A stretch of DNA of 64,000 nt from Myxococcales bacterium 68-20 (GTDB lineage Bacteria > Myxococcota_A > Polyangia > Polyangiales > Polyangiaceae). The notes below the pieces were generated by a model that worked only from the letters and a program-made list of their open reading frames with translations, searched no databases and had not been told where the DNA came from. The position numbers and the translations under genes are program-made. Below are positions 9,061 through 17,229 of this stretch, in pieces. Location: positions 1-64,000 of the forward strand of contig MKVQ01000019.1 in assembly GCA_001899635.1 (NCBI GenBank), in the 5' to 3' direction. How positions within the stretch are numbered: the stretch's first letter is position 1; each line of letters starts with the position of its first letter.

Positions 9061-9122
9061 GCTGGTCTCGGGCCGGCACGAGCCGGCTGGTGAGCTCGGA
9101 CCTTCGCCTCGGGTCGCGCGGC

Positions 9123-10655
9123 TCAGAGCACCTGGCAGGCCTGCGCGATGCACTGCGTGGCGAGCGCAGCGCAGCGCAGCGCGTCGGGGCAATCGTCTCC
9201 GACGAGGCACGGATCGCCCGCGGCCGGCGCAGGACGACACGAGAGACCGCCGCTCTTGTCGGGCCCGCACGAGCCGGCGCATTCCGCGCTCGAGGTGCAG
9301 GCGGCTCCCACCGGTCGATCGGCCTCACAGACACCCGCGCCACCGCAGTGCAGGCCCGCACCGCAGCTCCGATCGCTCGAGCACGGCTCGCCCGCGGCGC
9401 GGGGGACGATGCATACCGAGCCGTCCTTGCCGAAGTCGCATGCGAGTCCGTCCCCGCATCGGCTGTCGATCGTGCACGGCGCGCCGGGCGCCGGCAGCGT
9501 TCCGCATACGAAGTCGGCACTGCAGCCGAGATGGCCGGCGCAGAACGGTTCTGCTGCTGCGCATGGCTGTCCCTCGCCCGGGAGCGGGAGGCACGTTCCA
9601 TTGTCGGCGTTGCAGCCGAGCCCGGGCGCGCAGACGGTCCCTCGTGCACACGGCTCGTCCTGGGCGGGGCGGGCGGTACACGCGCGAGTGCCGTCGTCGC
9701 AGAAGAGCGTGGGCTCGCAGTCACGATCTTCGACGCACGCACCGCCGCCCCCGAGCCTTGCGACGCACGTGCGGGCCCCGCCGCACGACTGGCCCTGCCC
9801 GCAGTCGCTCGCCTGCGCGCACGTGGGCGGAGGTGCAGCGCAGCTCCCAGCGGCGCAGACGAGGCCGACGGCGCACTCACCGGCTTCGGTGCACGCGGCG
9901 CCGATCGCGCCGAGCGCCACACACGAGCCGCCGAGGCATGCGAGCGGCGGCGCGCACTCTTCCGTGACCTCGCACGCCGTGCCCGCGGCCCCCTGGGGGA
10001 CGCACGTTCCCTCGGCCGGGCTGCAGACGAAGCCGCTGGCGCAGCGGAACTCGTCCTGACATTCGATCCCCTGACGGCCTGCAGCGGTGCACTTGCCTGC
10101 GACGCAACGACCGGAGCCATCGGCGCAGTACGGCGTCTTGCACGTCTCGCCCATCTTCGCCGGGTCGATCGCGAACGGGGCGCACGACGCGAAGACGACC
10201 GTGCCACTCGGAGCTCCGCACGCCGGCGTCGCCACGTCGAGCTTCGCGACGCAGGCAGTCGCCGCGGCCTTGTCGATCTTCGCTCCCGCCGTCACGAACT
10301 GGCCCCACGCAGCCATGCACTTCGCGGAGACGCGTGCGGTACAGGCAGCTAGATCGAGGGCCCCGCCCGGCACGAGCGTGCCGCAACCACAGGCCTGGGC
10401 GCGGGAGCAGATGAGCGCCGCGCTCGGAGTGCAGTAGTCGCGCTCGAGATCGCCCTCCGTCACCGGCGGCGCGTCGGGCGTCGCGTCAGGGCTGCCGGCA
10501 TCGTCCGTCGGCTCCTCGTAGGGCGGCGGCGTCGCATCCGGGCCAGCGTCGGGCGTCGGGGCGGGATCCTCGTGGGCATCGGAGCACGACGCGATCGCGA
10601 GCACGGACAAGAGCACCAGCGCACCGAGCGAACGGAAGACCGGCATGCGAACCAT
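9123..10655 (-). CDS. Large Cys-rich lipoprotein
   Basis: A 510-residue protein. Its start MVRMPVFRS is preceded by GGAAGGACGAA, a good ribosome site. The signal peptide ends in LAIASCSDA (lipobox). An acidic Pro/Asp linker (residues about 28-65) leads into a Cys-rich body of many short units such as CAPGLGCNADNGTC and CGAGLHCGGAGVCEADRPVGAAC. The spacing resembles the Dickkopf/EGF-like repeats common in myxobacterial surface proteins. Many disulfides are expected outside the cytoplasm. Such proteins probably act in surface adhesion or matrix; no enzyme motif is visible. The 3' end lies close to the receptor remnant, with no sign of an operon. Confidence 0.8.
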   Translation of the reverse strand: MVRMPVFRSLGALVLLSVLAIASCSDAHEDPAPTPDAGPDATPPPYEEPTDDAGSPDATPDAPPVTEGDLERDYCTPSAALICSRAQACGCGTLVPGGALDLAACTARVSAKCMAAWGQFVTAGAKIDKAAATACVAKLDVATPACGAPSGTVVFASCAPFAIDPAKMGETCKTPYCADGSGRCVAGKCTAAGRQGIECQDEFRCASGFVCSPAEGTCVPQGAAGTACEVTEECAPPLACLGGSCVALGAIGAACTEAGECAVGLVCAAGSCAAPPPTCAQASDCGQGQSCGGARTCVARLGGGGACVEDRDCEPTLFCDDGTRACTARPAQDEPCARGTVCAPGLGCNADNGTCLPLPGEGQPCAAAEPFCAGHLGCSADFVCGTLPAPGAPCTIDSRCGDGLACDFGKDGSVCIVPRAAGEPCSSDRSCGAGLHCGGAGVCEADRPVGAACTSSAECAGSCGPDKSGGLSCRPAPAAGDPCLVGDDCPDALRCAALATQCIAQACQVL

Positions 10656-10879
10656 TTCGTCCTTCCCTGGTCAGCGGTGACGCCGGAGCCCCCACGCTGC
10701 CGTATGCGCATATCCAGGCACCGGGACGTTTTGATCTCGAAAAAGGACGTCGCTCTCGAATTCGCTCGACGCGCGTGACCGCATCGTCCCCTCGTCCTCC
10801 TCGATCTCGGGGGGGCACGAGGACATCGGTCGACGAGGGCGAAGCTCCACGCGCCCGTCCATTGTCCTAGACTGCGGCC

Positions 10880-11572
10880 ATGCGCGGCCGTCCCCCCCGT
10901 CTCTCACGCGAGCTCGTCGTGGACGCGGCCGTCGGCGTCGTTCGTGCCGAAGGGCTCGAGGGGCTCACGATGCGCGCCCTCGCCGAACGGCTCGAGGCCA
11001 CCCCGATGGCGCTGTATCGCCACGTGGGGGACAGCGACGAGCTCGCCCTCCTCGTGATCGACGCCATCTTCTCGGAGCTCGTACTCCCCGAGGAGGGGCT
11101 CCCCGCGCTCGAGTGGCTCCGGGAGCTCGCTCGTCGGATCCGGGCCCTCGGCCGAGCGCACCGCGGCGTCATGGACGTCCTCCTCGAGGAAGGTCCGGTC
11201 GTGAAGAGCACGCTGGTCATTCTCGACCGCGTCGTGCGCAAGCTCCACGAAGCCGGAATGAGCTGGAAGACCGCGTGCGCCGTTCACAACACGTTCCTCT
11301 CCTGGCTCGCGGCGTCCATCCGGCGCGAAGAGAGGTGGGCCGCTCGTACGGACGGAGAAAAGCGCCCGCTCCGCCGGTTCCTCGCCATCGCCGCGGAGAT
11401 GCCTCGATCCGACTATCCCGGACTGGCGCAGGTGATGCCGCACATGCCCGGCGACGACGTCGGTGCCGAATTCGAGCTGAGCCTCGACTTCATGCTCGAC
11501 GGCGTCGCGGCGACGATCGCCCGGGAGCAGGCCCGGCGGGAGAAACGCCGGACCGCTCCTCGCGAGCGCTGA
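10880..11572 (+). CDS. TetR/AcrR-family transcriptional regulator
   Basis: A 230-residue regulator. The N-terminal helix-turn-helix spans about residues 8-56 (RELVVDAAVGVVRAEGLEGLTMRALAERLEATPMALYRHVGD), where the MALYRHV recognition helix is typical of the TetR-like subgroup with a TetR_C ligand domain. The remaining helical part should bind a small molecule. The gene is convergent with the amidohydrolase gene, with only 5 bases between their stop codons. The perfect palindrome in front of the amidohydrolase is the obvious candidate operator. No similar palindrome is seen before the regulator itself, so autoregulation is not evident. Confidence 0.9.
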   Translation: MRGRPPRLSRELVVDAAVGVVRAEGLEGLTMRALAERLEATPMALYRHVGDSDELALLVIDAIFSELVLPEEGLPALEWLRELARRIRALGRAHRGVMDVLLEEGPVVKSTLVILDRVVRKLHEAGMSWKTACAVHNTFLSWLAASIRREERWAARTDGEKRPLRRFLAIAAEMPRSDYPGLAQVMPHMPGDDVGAEFELSLDFMLDGVAATIAREQARREKRRTAPRER

Positions 11573-11577
11573 TCGGC

Positions 11578-12993
11578 TCAGGCTGACGCGCCGGCGTCTC
11601 CGGTCGCGCTCTTGCCACCGCCCATGTCCCAGCTCTCTTCGAGACGATGGACCTCGCCGAGGAGCGAGGCGACACCGCCGGCGCGCTCGACGAGCGCATC
11701 GCGCGAGGCGACGAGCCGCCGGCGGAGGAGCGCGAGATCCTGACCGACGAGCACGCCGCCTAGCTTGACCGGAACGCCGCGGACGATGACCGTCTCCACG
11801 TTGCCCGCGTGCGCCTGCATCACGACCGCCTCACGCGGCCGGTTGAGCGGCGTCAGGTTGAGAGCGTCGGCCGAGAGGACGACGAGGTCCGCGTCCTTTC
11901 CCGGCCGCAGCGAGCCGACTACACGTCCGAGCCCGATCGCCTCCGCAGCATCGGTCGTCGTCGCCCGGAGCATCCGCGCTGCCTTGAGCGGAAGCGAGGA
12001 CGGCAGGCCGACGCGCGCGTTCTCGGCCCCTCGCTCCGCCTGCATGGCGAGTCGCATGGCCGTGAACATGTCGCCGCCGTTGCTCGAGACGACGTCGCAG
12101 CCGAGCGACCAGCGCACTCCTGCGCACAGCGCGCGGCCGACGACCGGAAACCCCATTCCCATCTGAAGCTCCGTCTCCGGCGTCGCCGAGATCGAGCCGC
12201 CGCTGTCCCGGATCGCGCGGAGGTCGTCCTCGGACGAGAACGTGCAGTGCACGTACAGCATGTCGGCTCCGAGCAAGCCTTCGGCCGCCATGAGCTGGAC
12301 CTCGCTCTTGTTCACCGGCCAGGCGGAGCAGTGCAGCGTGATGGGCACTCCGAGCGCGCGGGCCGAGCGGATCTCGTCCACGCTCACTTCCCACGGGACC
12401 TGCATCTCCGTGAGCGCCACGCCCATCCGTACGAGGCGGTCGTCGGAGGCAAGCCGCGATCGGCGCAGCCGCTCGGCATCGCGGATCCGCGCGCGATGGT
12501 CCGGGAGATCCGGCGAAGGTGTCGGCCCGGCGGCATAGCCATACGCGAAGAGAGCGCGACCGCCGGCGGCCTCGAGCCCGTCGATCGCGGCGTCGGCGTG
12601 ATCGGGCGAGTAGATGCAGTGAGAGTAGTCGACGAGGGTCGTGATGCCGGCATCGAGCGCCTCGAGCGCGCCGGCGTGGTTGGCCACGAGGATGTCCTCC
12701 GGCCGGAACAGCGGCGATAGCTTGACGCGAACGGCCGCGAGATAGTCCATCACCGTCCAGTCGGCCCCGAGCGCGCGCAGCGGCGTCTGCCAGGTGTGGC
12801 GGTGGGTATCGACGAGGCCGGGCATCACGAGCTTGCCCTCGAGCTCGAGGACGCGCGCGTCCGAGACCGACAAACCGGGCCCGATCGCCGCGATCTTTCC
12901 CCCTTCGATCAACACGTCCGCGCTCGGGAGGTCCCCGAGCTCGTCGTCGCACGTCACCACCGTTGCGCCCCGAAGCAGCCAGCGTTCGCTCAT
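11578..12993 (-). CDS. Amidohydrolase of the SsnA/chlorohydrolase-like group
   Basis: A 471-residue metal-dependent hydrolase. The conserved metal-binding set is visible: DTHRH with His64 and His66, His221 in ITLHC, His249 in YVHC and Asp300 in GCDVVSSN. The N-terminal and C-terminal beta-sandwich pieces (VLIEGGKIAAIGPGL and LRPGKDADLVVLSAD) are standard for the superfamily. Members deaminate or dechlorinate purine- or triazine-like rings; the exact substrate cannot be read here. The gene is convergent with a TetR regulator and has a perfect palindrome overlapping its likely promoter, so substrate-induced derepression is a reasonable inference. Confidence 0.9.
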   Translation of the reverse strand: MSERWLLRGATVVTCDDELGDLPSADVLIEGGKIAAIGPGLSVSDARVLELEGKLVMPGLVDTHRHTWQTPLRALGADWTVMDYLAAVRVKLSPLFRPEDILVANHAGALEALDAGITTLVDYSHCIYSPDHADAAIDGLEAAGGRALFAYGYAAGPTPSPDLPDHRARIRDAERLRRSRLASDDRLVRMGVALTEMQVPWEVSVDEIRSARALGVPITLHCSAWPVNKSEVQLMAAEGLLGADMLYVHCTFSSEDDLRAIRDSGGSISATPETELQMGMGFPVVGRALCAGVRWSLGCDVVSSNGGDMFTAMRLAMQAERGAENARVGLPSSLPLKAARMLRATTTDAAEAIGLGRVVGSLRPGKDADLVVLSADALNLTPLNRPREAVVMQAHAGNVETVIVRGVPVKLGGVLVGQDLALLRRRLVASRDALVERAGGVASLLGEVHRLEESWDMGGGKSATGDAGASA

Positions 12994-13003
12994 GACCTAG
13001 TTA

Positions 13004-13022
13004 TAGTATACGTCGTATACTA
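13004..13022. promoter_or_regulatory. Perfect 19-bp palindrome, probable TetR operator
   Basis: TAGTATACGTCGTATACTA is a perfect inverted repeat (9-bp arms around one central base) in a GC-rich background. It ends 10 bases before the amidohydrolase start codon. On the minus strand its TATACT could serve as the -10 element, so a bound repressor would block the promoter. The size and symmetry fit TetR-family operators. Confidence 0.75.
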
Positions 13023-13074
13023 ATCCAGTCGATCGTCGAGCGAGCGCAAGGGAGACCGGACGGGGACGCGTGGA

Positions 13075-15480
13075 TCAGAAGCCTCCCTCGACCCCGAGGC
13101 TCGGAACGCTCACCGGACCGATCACGCGCTCGTAGCATCCCGGCACCGCCGGAGTACTGCCCGGCAACGCGAGCGCCGTCCGGCACGCATAGCCGGTGAC
13201 CTCGCGGGATAGCGTGGCGTTGAGCGCCTCCAGCACGACCCCGATCCAGCCGTCCCTGCCCATCTGCCATCGCTTCTCGAGGCGCAGGTCGGCGCGAACG
13301 AATACCGGCGTACGCGACGGCGGAACGCCGACGAGCTGTTCGGGGAACGCGGGCTGAGCCGCGCTCATCGGAATGCCACTGTACGTCACGAAGCGCGCTC
13401 CAGCGCGCCACTGCTTCCCGAGATCCACCGAGAGCGCGGCGGTGAAGACGTGCGGGCGGTCGTACGCCGAAAGGACTCGCTGTCCGTTCACGGTGCGCAT
13501 CGAACGCGAGAGCGTGTACGAGGCGAGGCCCGCGATCCGCTGCGTGAGCTTCCGGCGAACGCCGAGCTCGAGTCCGAACGCCGAGCCGCGGCTCTTCCCG
13601 AGGAGGGAGTCGCTCCGCTCGATGTCGACCAGCTCGACCTGCGCGGTGCCGAGCGCGTCGTTGAGGTCGTAGAACGCATTGTGGAATACCGTTCCCGTCG
13701 CGGTGAAGTCGCTCGGGAGGTCCACCTCGACGCCGGCGCTCGTCTGGACGGCGCGCTGGAGCCCGCCACGGAGGCGCGCGATCGTGATCCCCGGCAGCGC
13801 GATCGGCGTCGACGGCGGCTGGCTCGCGACCCCGTACGCATGGATGATCCGCAGGCGATCATTCACGGCGAAGCGGGCCGTCAGCCGAGGGTCCACCGCG
13901 AGCGCACGAGCAGGCCCCGACCCATAGACGTCGAAGCGAACGCCGGGGACGATCTCCATCTTCGGGATCATCGTCAGCACCGCATCCACCCTCGCGCCGG
14001 TCGCATAGTCGACGCGCTCGACGAAGACGCTGCGCTGGCGGACGACGACGTCGTCATCATCGGCGTACGCCGGGAGCGAATCCGCGGTGTACGAGTCGAC
14101 GACGAGATCCGCACCGGTTCGCAGCACGACCGTCCGTGACAGCGGCTGGGTGAGCTCGACACGCGCCCCCGTCATGACGTCGGTCGCGGCTCGGCGCGCA
14201 TCCACCCGGGTGCGATCGAAGCCGACCGTGGTCGCGGCGCGAAGCCGGCCGCCCTGAGGCAGCGTGCGATCCCAGCGAACGTCCGCGCGATGGAACTCGG
14301 ACGCGAAGAGGACGCGTGTGACGTCGCGAGTCACCGGGCTCGCGTTCGGATCGGCGAGGAGCCCACGCGTGCTCGGGTCGAGCGTCTGGCGCTGAGCCGC
14401 GAAGTCGTACGAGCCGAATCCGAGGACCGAGATCGTGTCGCGATCGCTGAGCGAATACGACACGCGCGCCTGGTAGTCGCGGTAGTCGAGCGTGGTGTCC
14501 GAGGACAACAGGCTGAAGAGCGCCGCCGTGTACGAGTAACGTGCGGCCGCGAGCGCCGAGCCCTTGCCGCCGGCGAAGGGCGCCTCGACGAGCCCGCCCG
14601 CGTCGATCAGCCGGAGCTGCCCTTCGCCGTGGAGTCGATCCCCGGGCGGCATCGCCTGCGACTCGACGATGCCGCCGGCGTATCGCCCCAGCGCGGCGGG
14701 ATAGCCACCCCGATGGAGCTCGGTCTTCGCGATGAGCCCGGGATGCACGACGGCCGGGCCGAGCCCGAAGTGAAAGAGGTACGGAACTCGGACGCCTTCG
14801 AAGAAGTAGCCGACGTTCCCCGGCGGCGCGCCGCGCACGTAGAAATACGGCAGGCCGGTGAGCACCGGCGTCATTCCGGGCATCGCCTCGATCGCGCGGA
14901 ACGGATCGCCGAAGGCGCCGGGGAGCTGACGTACCTCGGTGCGGGCGAGCGAGTCGGCCACGCCTGCCCCCACCGTGGCACGACCGCCGCGCACGATGAC
15001 GTCGTCGGGGCGCTTTGCGCCCCGTGGACCAGGAGACGGTGTCGCCGGCTGGTCAGGCTCGGGCTCGGGCTCGGGCTCGGGTTCGGGCTCGCGAGCGGGA
15101 GCGGGCGGGGCGGCCTTCGTGAAGTCGAGGCGAAAGCGGACGGTGACGGCGATCGGCCGGCCGTCTCGCGTTGCTGGGACGAAGCGCGCGCCGCGTACGC
15201 TGTCGGTCGCGACGGAGGCGAACGGCTCGAAGCCCTCGAGGACGCGGATGTCCTCCACGTCGCCGGACACATTCACGCTCACCGCGAGGATCACGGCAGC
15301 GTCGCCCTCCGCGCCCGGCGGATATGGCGCGGCGACGGACTGGACGAGCCGCGGCGGGACGATCTGCGAGACCTCCGGAGGCGCCTCGGCGTCTGCCCTC
15401 GCGGGCCCCGGCGTCGCGAGGGCAAGCGCGAAGGCAGCGACGGTGAACGCATGCCGCACTGGGACACACCCACGGATCAC
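13075..15480 (-). CDS. TonB-dependent receptor with N-terminal TonB-like domain
   Basis: An 801-residue outer-membrane protein. A signal peptide (ending near ARADA) is followed by a TonB C-terminal-like domain (about 38-118: PPRLVQSVAAPYPPGAEGDAAVILAVSVNVSGDVEDIRV), a Glu-Pro linker, a plug domain (about 165-290: VRQLPGAFGDPFRAIEAMPGMTPVLTGLPYFYVRGAPPGNVGYFFEGVR) and a beta-barrel ending in Phe. Fusion of a TonB-like domain to the receptor recurs in Myxococcota. It should import a siderophore, vitamin or peptide using proton-motive force. No lipoprotein gene follows it, although one follows the truncated copy at 8779. The amidohydrolase gene lies just downstream on the same strand but has its own operator. 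Confidence 0.9.
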   Translation of the reverse strand: MIRGCVPVRHAFTVAAFALALATPGPARADAEAPPEVSQIVPPRLVQSVAAPYPPGAEGDAAVILAVSVNVSGDVEDIRVLEGFEPFASVATDSVRGARFVPATRDGRPIAVTVRFRLDFTKAAPPAPAREPEPEPEPEPEPDQPATPSPGPRGAKRPDDVIVRGGRATVGAGVADSLARTEVRQLPGAFGDPFRAIEAMPGMTPVLTGLPYFYVRGAPPGNVGYFFEGVRVPYLFHFGLGPAVVHPGLIAKTELHRGGYPAALGRYAGGIVESQAMPPGDRLHGEGQLRLIDAGGLVEAPFAGGKGSALAAARYSYTAALFSLLSSDTTLDYRDYQARVSYSLSDRDTISVLGFGSYDFAAQRQTLDPSTRGLLADPNASPVTRDVTRVLFASEFHRADVRWDRTLPQGGRLRAATTVGFDRTRVDARRAATDVMTGARVELTQPLSRTVVLRTGADLVVDSYTADSLPAYADDDDVVVRQRSVFVERVDYATGARVDAVLTMIPKMEIVPGVRFDVYGSGPARALAVDPRLTARFAVNDRLRIIHAYGVASQPPSTPIALPGITIARLRGGLQRAVQTSAGVEVDLPSDFTATGTVFHNAFYDLNDALGTAQVELVDIERSDSLLGKSRGSAFGLELGVRRKLTQRIAGLASYTLSRSMRTVNGQRVLSAYDRPHVFTAALSVDLGKQWRAGARFVTYSGIPMSAAQPAFPEQLVGVPPSRTPVFVRADLRLEKRWQMGRDGWIGVVLEALNATLSREVTGYACRTALALPGSTPAVPGCYERVIGPVSVPSLGVEGGF
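15056..15091 (-). repeat. Hexanucleotide repeat encoding a Glu-Pro linker
   Basis: Six tandem GGCTCG units (one with a C-to-T change) encode alternating Glu and Pro between the TonB-like domain and the plug. A simple repeat of this kind is prone to slippage in steps of two codons, which would vary linker length without breaking the frame. Confidence 0.8.
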
Positions 15481-15767
15481 AGTGCGACCTTACCCTGTTC
15501 AGCGGGCGCCCACCGGGGCGAAGCGCTACGGTGCCGGCCGCCGCGCCGCTGAAGACGCCCGGGACTCGAGCGCCACGCGCTACGGACGCGCGGCTCGCCG
15601 CGCCCCGCTCGCTCCGCACGCTCATCCGCGCAGCGTGCGGGCGTTCTCCTCGCCCGCACGCGCATGGATTGTCGTGGTGGGCGTGACGATTGCACGCAAT
15701 GCCCGCGCGGCCGCCGCTGCCCCTCCGGGTCCCGGGCGCTTCCTCGCCGCACTCGAGACTACACGTC

Positions 15768-15812
15768 AAACGCGATAAACGCGACAAATGCGACAAATGC
15801 GACAAGCGCCAC
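15768..15812 (+). repeat. 9-bp tandem repeat before a small membrane-protein gene
   Basis: Five units of the type AAACGCGAY/AAATGCGAC run head to tail and end 18 bases before the start codon at 15830. They are adenine-rich compared with the surroundings and lie in the expected leader. The rest of the 349-base gap (15481-15829) shows no convincing gene. Confidence 0.7.
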
Positions 15813-15829
15813 AAGAGGAGCTCTGCGAG

Positions 15830-16225
15830 ATGGAACCGACACCGACGAAGCACGGGATCCCGCAACCGAGGGCGGCGAGGGCGATCGAGGAAAAAGCCGA
15901 GAACGCCGAGGTGGCGCTCCGCGAACGGATCGAGCACGCCCGTGATCTCGTCGAGGATCTGCGCGACCGCGCGGAGATCGCGTTTCACGAACGCCCGTAT
16001 CTCCTGCCCGTGGCGACGGGCGTCCTCGGCGTCGGCGTGGGCATTCTCATCGGCTCGAAGCTCTCGCGCATCCTCCTCTTCACGGCCGCCGGCGCGCTCC
16101 TCAGCGAGTCGGTTCGTGGTCAGGTCGCGAAGATCTCGCGCGACTTCATCAGGGAGCTCGGCGAAGAGCTCGAAGAAGAGGCCGAAGACGAGGACATCGA
16201 CGAAGGAGAGCCGTCGGTCACCTGA
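15830..16225 (+). CDS. Small membrane-anchored helical protein (DUF883-like)
   Basis: A 131-residue protein starting MEPTPTKHGI; GAGGAG lies 9 bases upstream of this ATG. It has an N-terminal amphipathic or coiled helix (EEKAENAEVALRERIEHARDLVEDLRDRAE), one or two hydrophobic segments (YLLPVATGVLGVGVGILIGSKLSRILLFTAAGALL) and a very acidic tail. The layout resembles DUF883/ElaB-type proteins that associate with the inner membrane and sometimes ribosomes, but similarity was judged by eye only. A 9-bp tandem repeat precedes the start. The acidic tail is unusual for that family. Confidence 0.7.
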   Translation: MEPTPTKHGIPQPRAARAIEEKAENAEVALRERIEHARDLVEDLRDRAEIAFHERPYLLPVATGVLGVGVGILIGSKLSRILLFTAAGALLSESVRGQVAKISRDFIRELGEELEEEAEDEDIDEGEPSVT

Positions 16226-16273
16226 GCTCTCCCGCCGTGGACCCACGAGTAAGAGAGAGGGGAGCCGCCGGGG

Positions 16274-17008
16274 TCAGTCGACCTCCAGGTCGACGATGAG
16301 CGGAAGATGATCGGACGCGCGACGCGCCCGCGCGTCGTGCGGGATCGTGACTCCGAGCACCCGGACACCATCCGAGACGAAGACATGATCGAGGCGCAAG
16401 AACGGAAGTGCGCTCGGGAACGTCGGCTTCGGACGATGGCCGGGGACCAGTCGCTGTGAGTCGCGCATGCGCCGAGCGAAGCGCCGGTAGGTGGTGGCAT
16501 TCGGGACCGCGTTGAGGTCGCCGCAGAACAGGCGCACCGGACCCATGTTCGGGCTCCCGAGCCACTCGGGACCGAAGAGCTCTCCGGACTGGAGCTGCCG
16601 CTCACGACGGGCAACCCCGAGGTGGGTGCTCACGATCTCCACCGTTCGCCGCCCGATCCGCGTGCGTGCCCAGATCGCGCCTCGCGGCTCCGATCGCGTA
16701 CTGACCGCAGGAAACGTGGTGACGCGCATGAGCTCGAGCGGCGATCGGCTGAGAAGGGCGTGACCGTAGAAGCCGACGCCGCGACGGAACGTGCGGCAGA
16801 AGAGCAGCGTCATCCCCAGGCCGCTCGCGAGATCCCGCGCATGGTGCGCCCCCTCGGCGTCATCGGTCTCCGGCGCGTCGAGCTCCTGGAGAGCCACGAG
16901 ATCGGGGCGTGCATCGGCGCAGACGCGCGTGATGTCGTCGATCGAGTCGTATCCGCCGCGCCCGATGCAGCGATGGACGTTGTACGTCATGACCCGAAGA
17001 CGCGACAC
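16274..17008 (-). CDS. Endonuclease/exonuclease/phosphatase-family hydrolase
   Basis: A 244-residue protein with all motifs of the EEP fold: MTYNVHRCIG (Asn), ALQELD (Glu metal ligand), STHLGV (His), CGDLNAVP (Asp and Asn), LDHVFVS and the terminal SDHLPL (Asp-His pair). It uses a divalent metal to cleave a phosphodiester or phosphomonoester bond. Its small size and lack of a signal peptide fit a cytoplasmic phosphatase or nuclease rather than a secreted DNase. Substrate specificity cannot be inferred. It is transcribed towards the DUF883-like gene and divergently from the YihY gene. Confidence 0.9.
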   Translation of the reverse strand: MSRLRVMTYNVHRCIGRGGYDSIDDITRVCADARPDLVALQELDAPETDDAEGAHHARDLASGLGMTLLFCRTFRRGVGFYGHALLSRSPLELMRVTTFPAVSTRSEPRGAIWARTRIGRRTVEIVSTHLGVARRERQLQSGELFGPEWLGSPNMGPVRLFCGDLNAVPNATTYRRFARRMRDSQRLVPGHRPKPTFPSALPFLRLDHVFVSDGVRVLGVTIPHDARARRASDHLPLIVDLEVD

Positions 17009-17229
17009 CGAGTCAACCTATGTCTCGAGTCCGAGGGATCTCGGGCTCGGGCGACGGAAATGAGAAGTGTGTGTGTGCTGGGACATCATTGTTCGACATC
17101 GCCGCTGAGTCACGAGGCCCGCACCTACGGTAGGCCGCGCCGGCGCGGAACGCGCGTTGCACATCAGACTCGTCTGGTGGAGCAAGTGATGAGCCACGAG
17201 AAGAGCAACCAGGCGGAGATCCCTCGCAC

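Noticed and set aside
7871-10207. A 778-codon minus-strand open frame across the lipoprotein, receptor remnant and Cys-rich gene
   Set aside because: Its N-terminal two thirds are Arg/Ser/Ala-rich and antisense or out of frame to the well-supported Cys-rich gene; only the last 302 codons, starting at a signal peptide, make a credible protein.
12999-13411. Short minus-strand frame in the receptor 3' region that resembles a frame near 9000
   Set aside because: The similarity comes from the shared nucleotide sequence of the receptor and its remnant read in a wrong frame.
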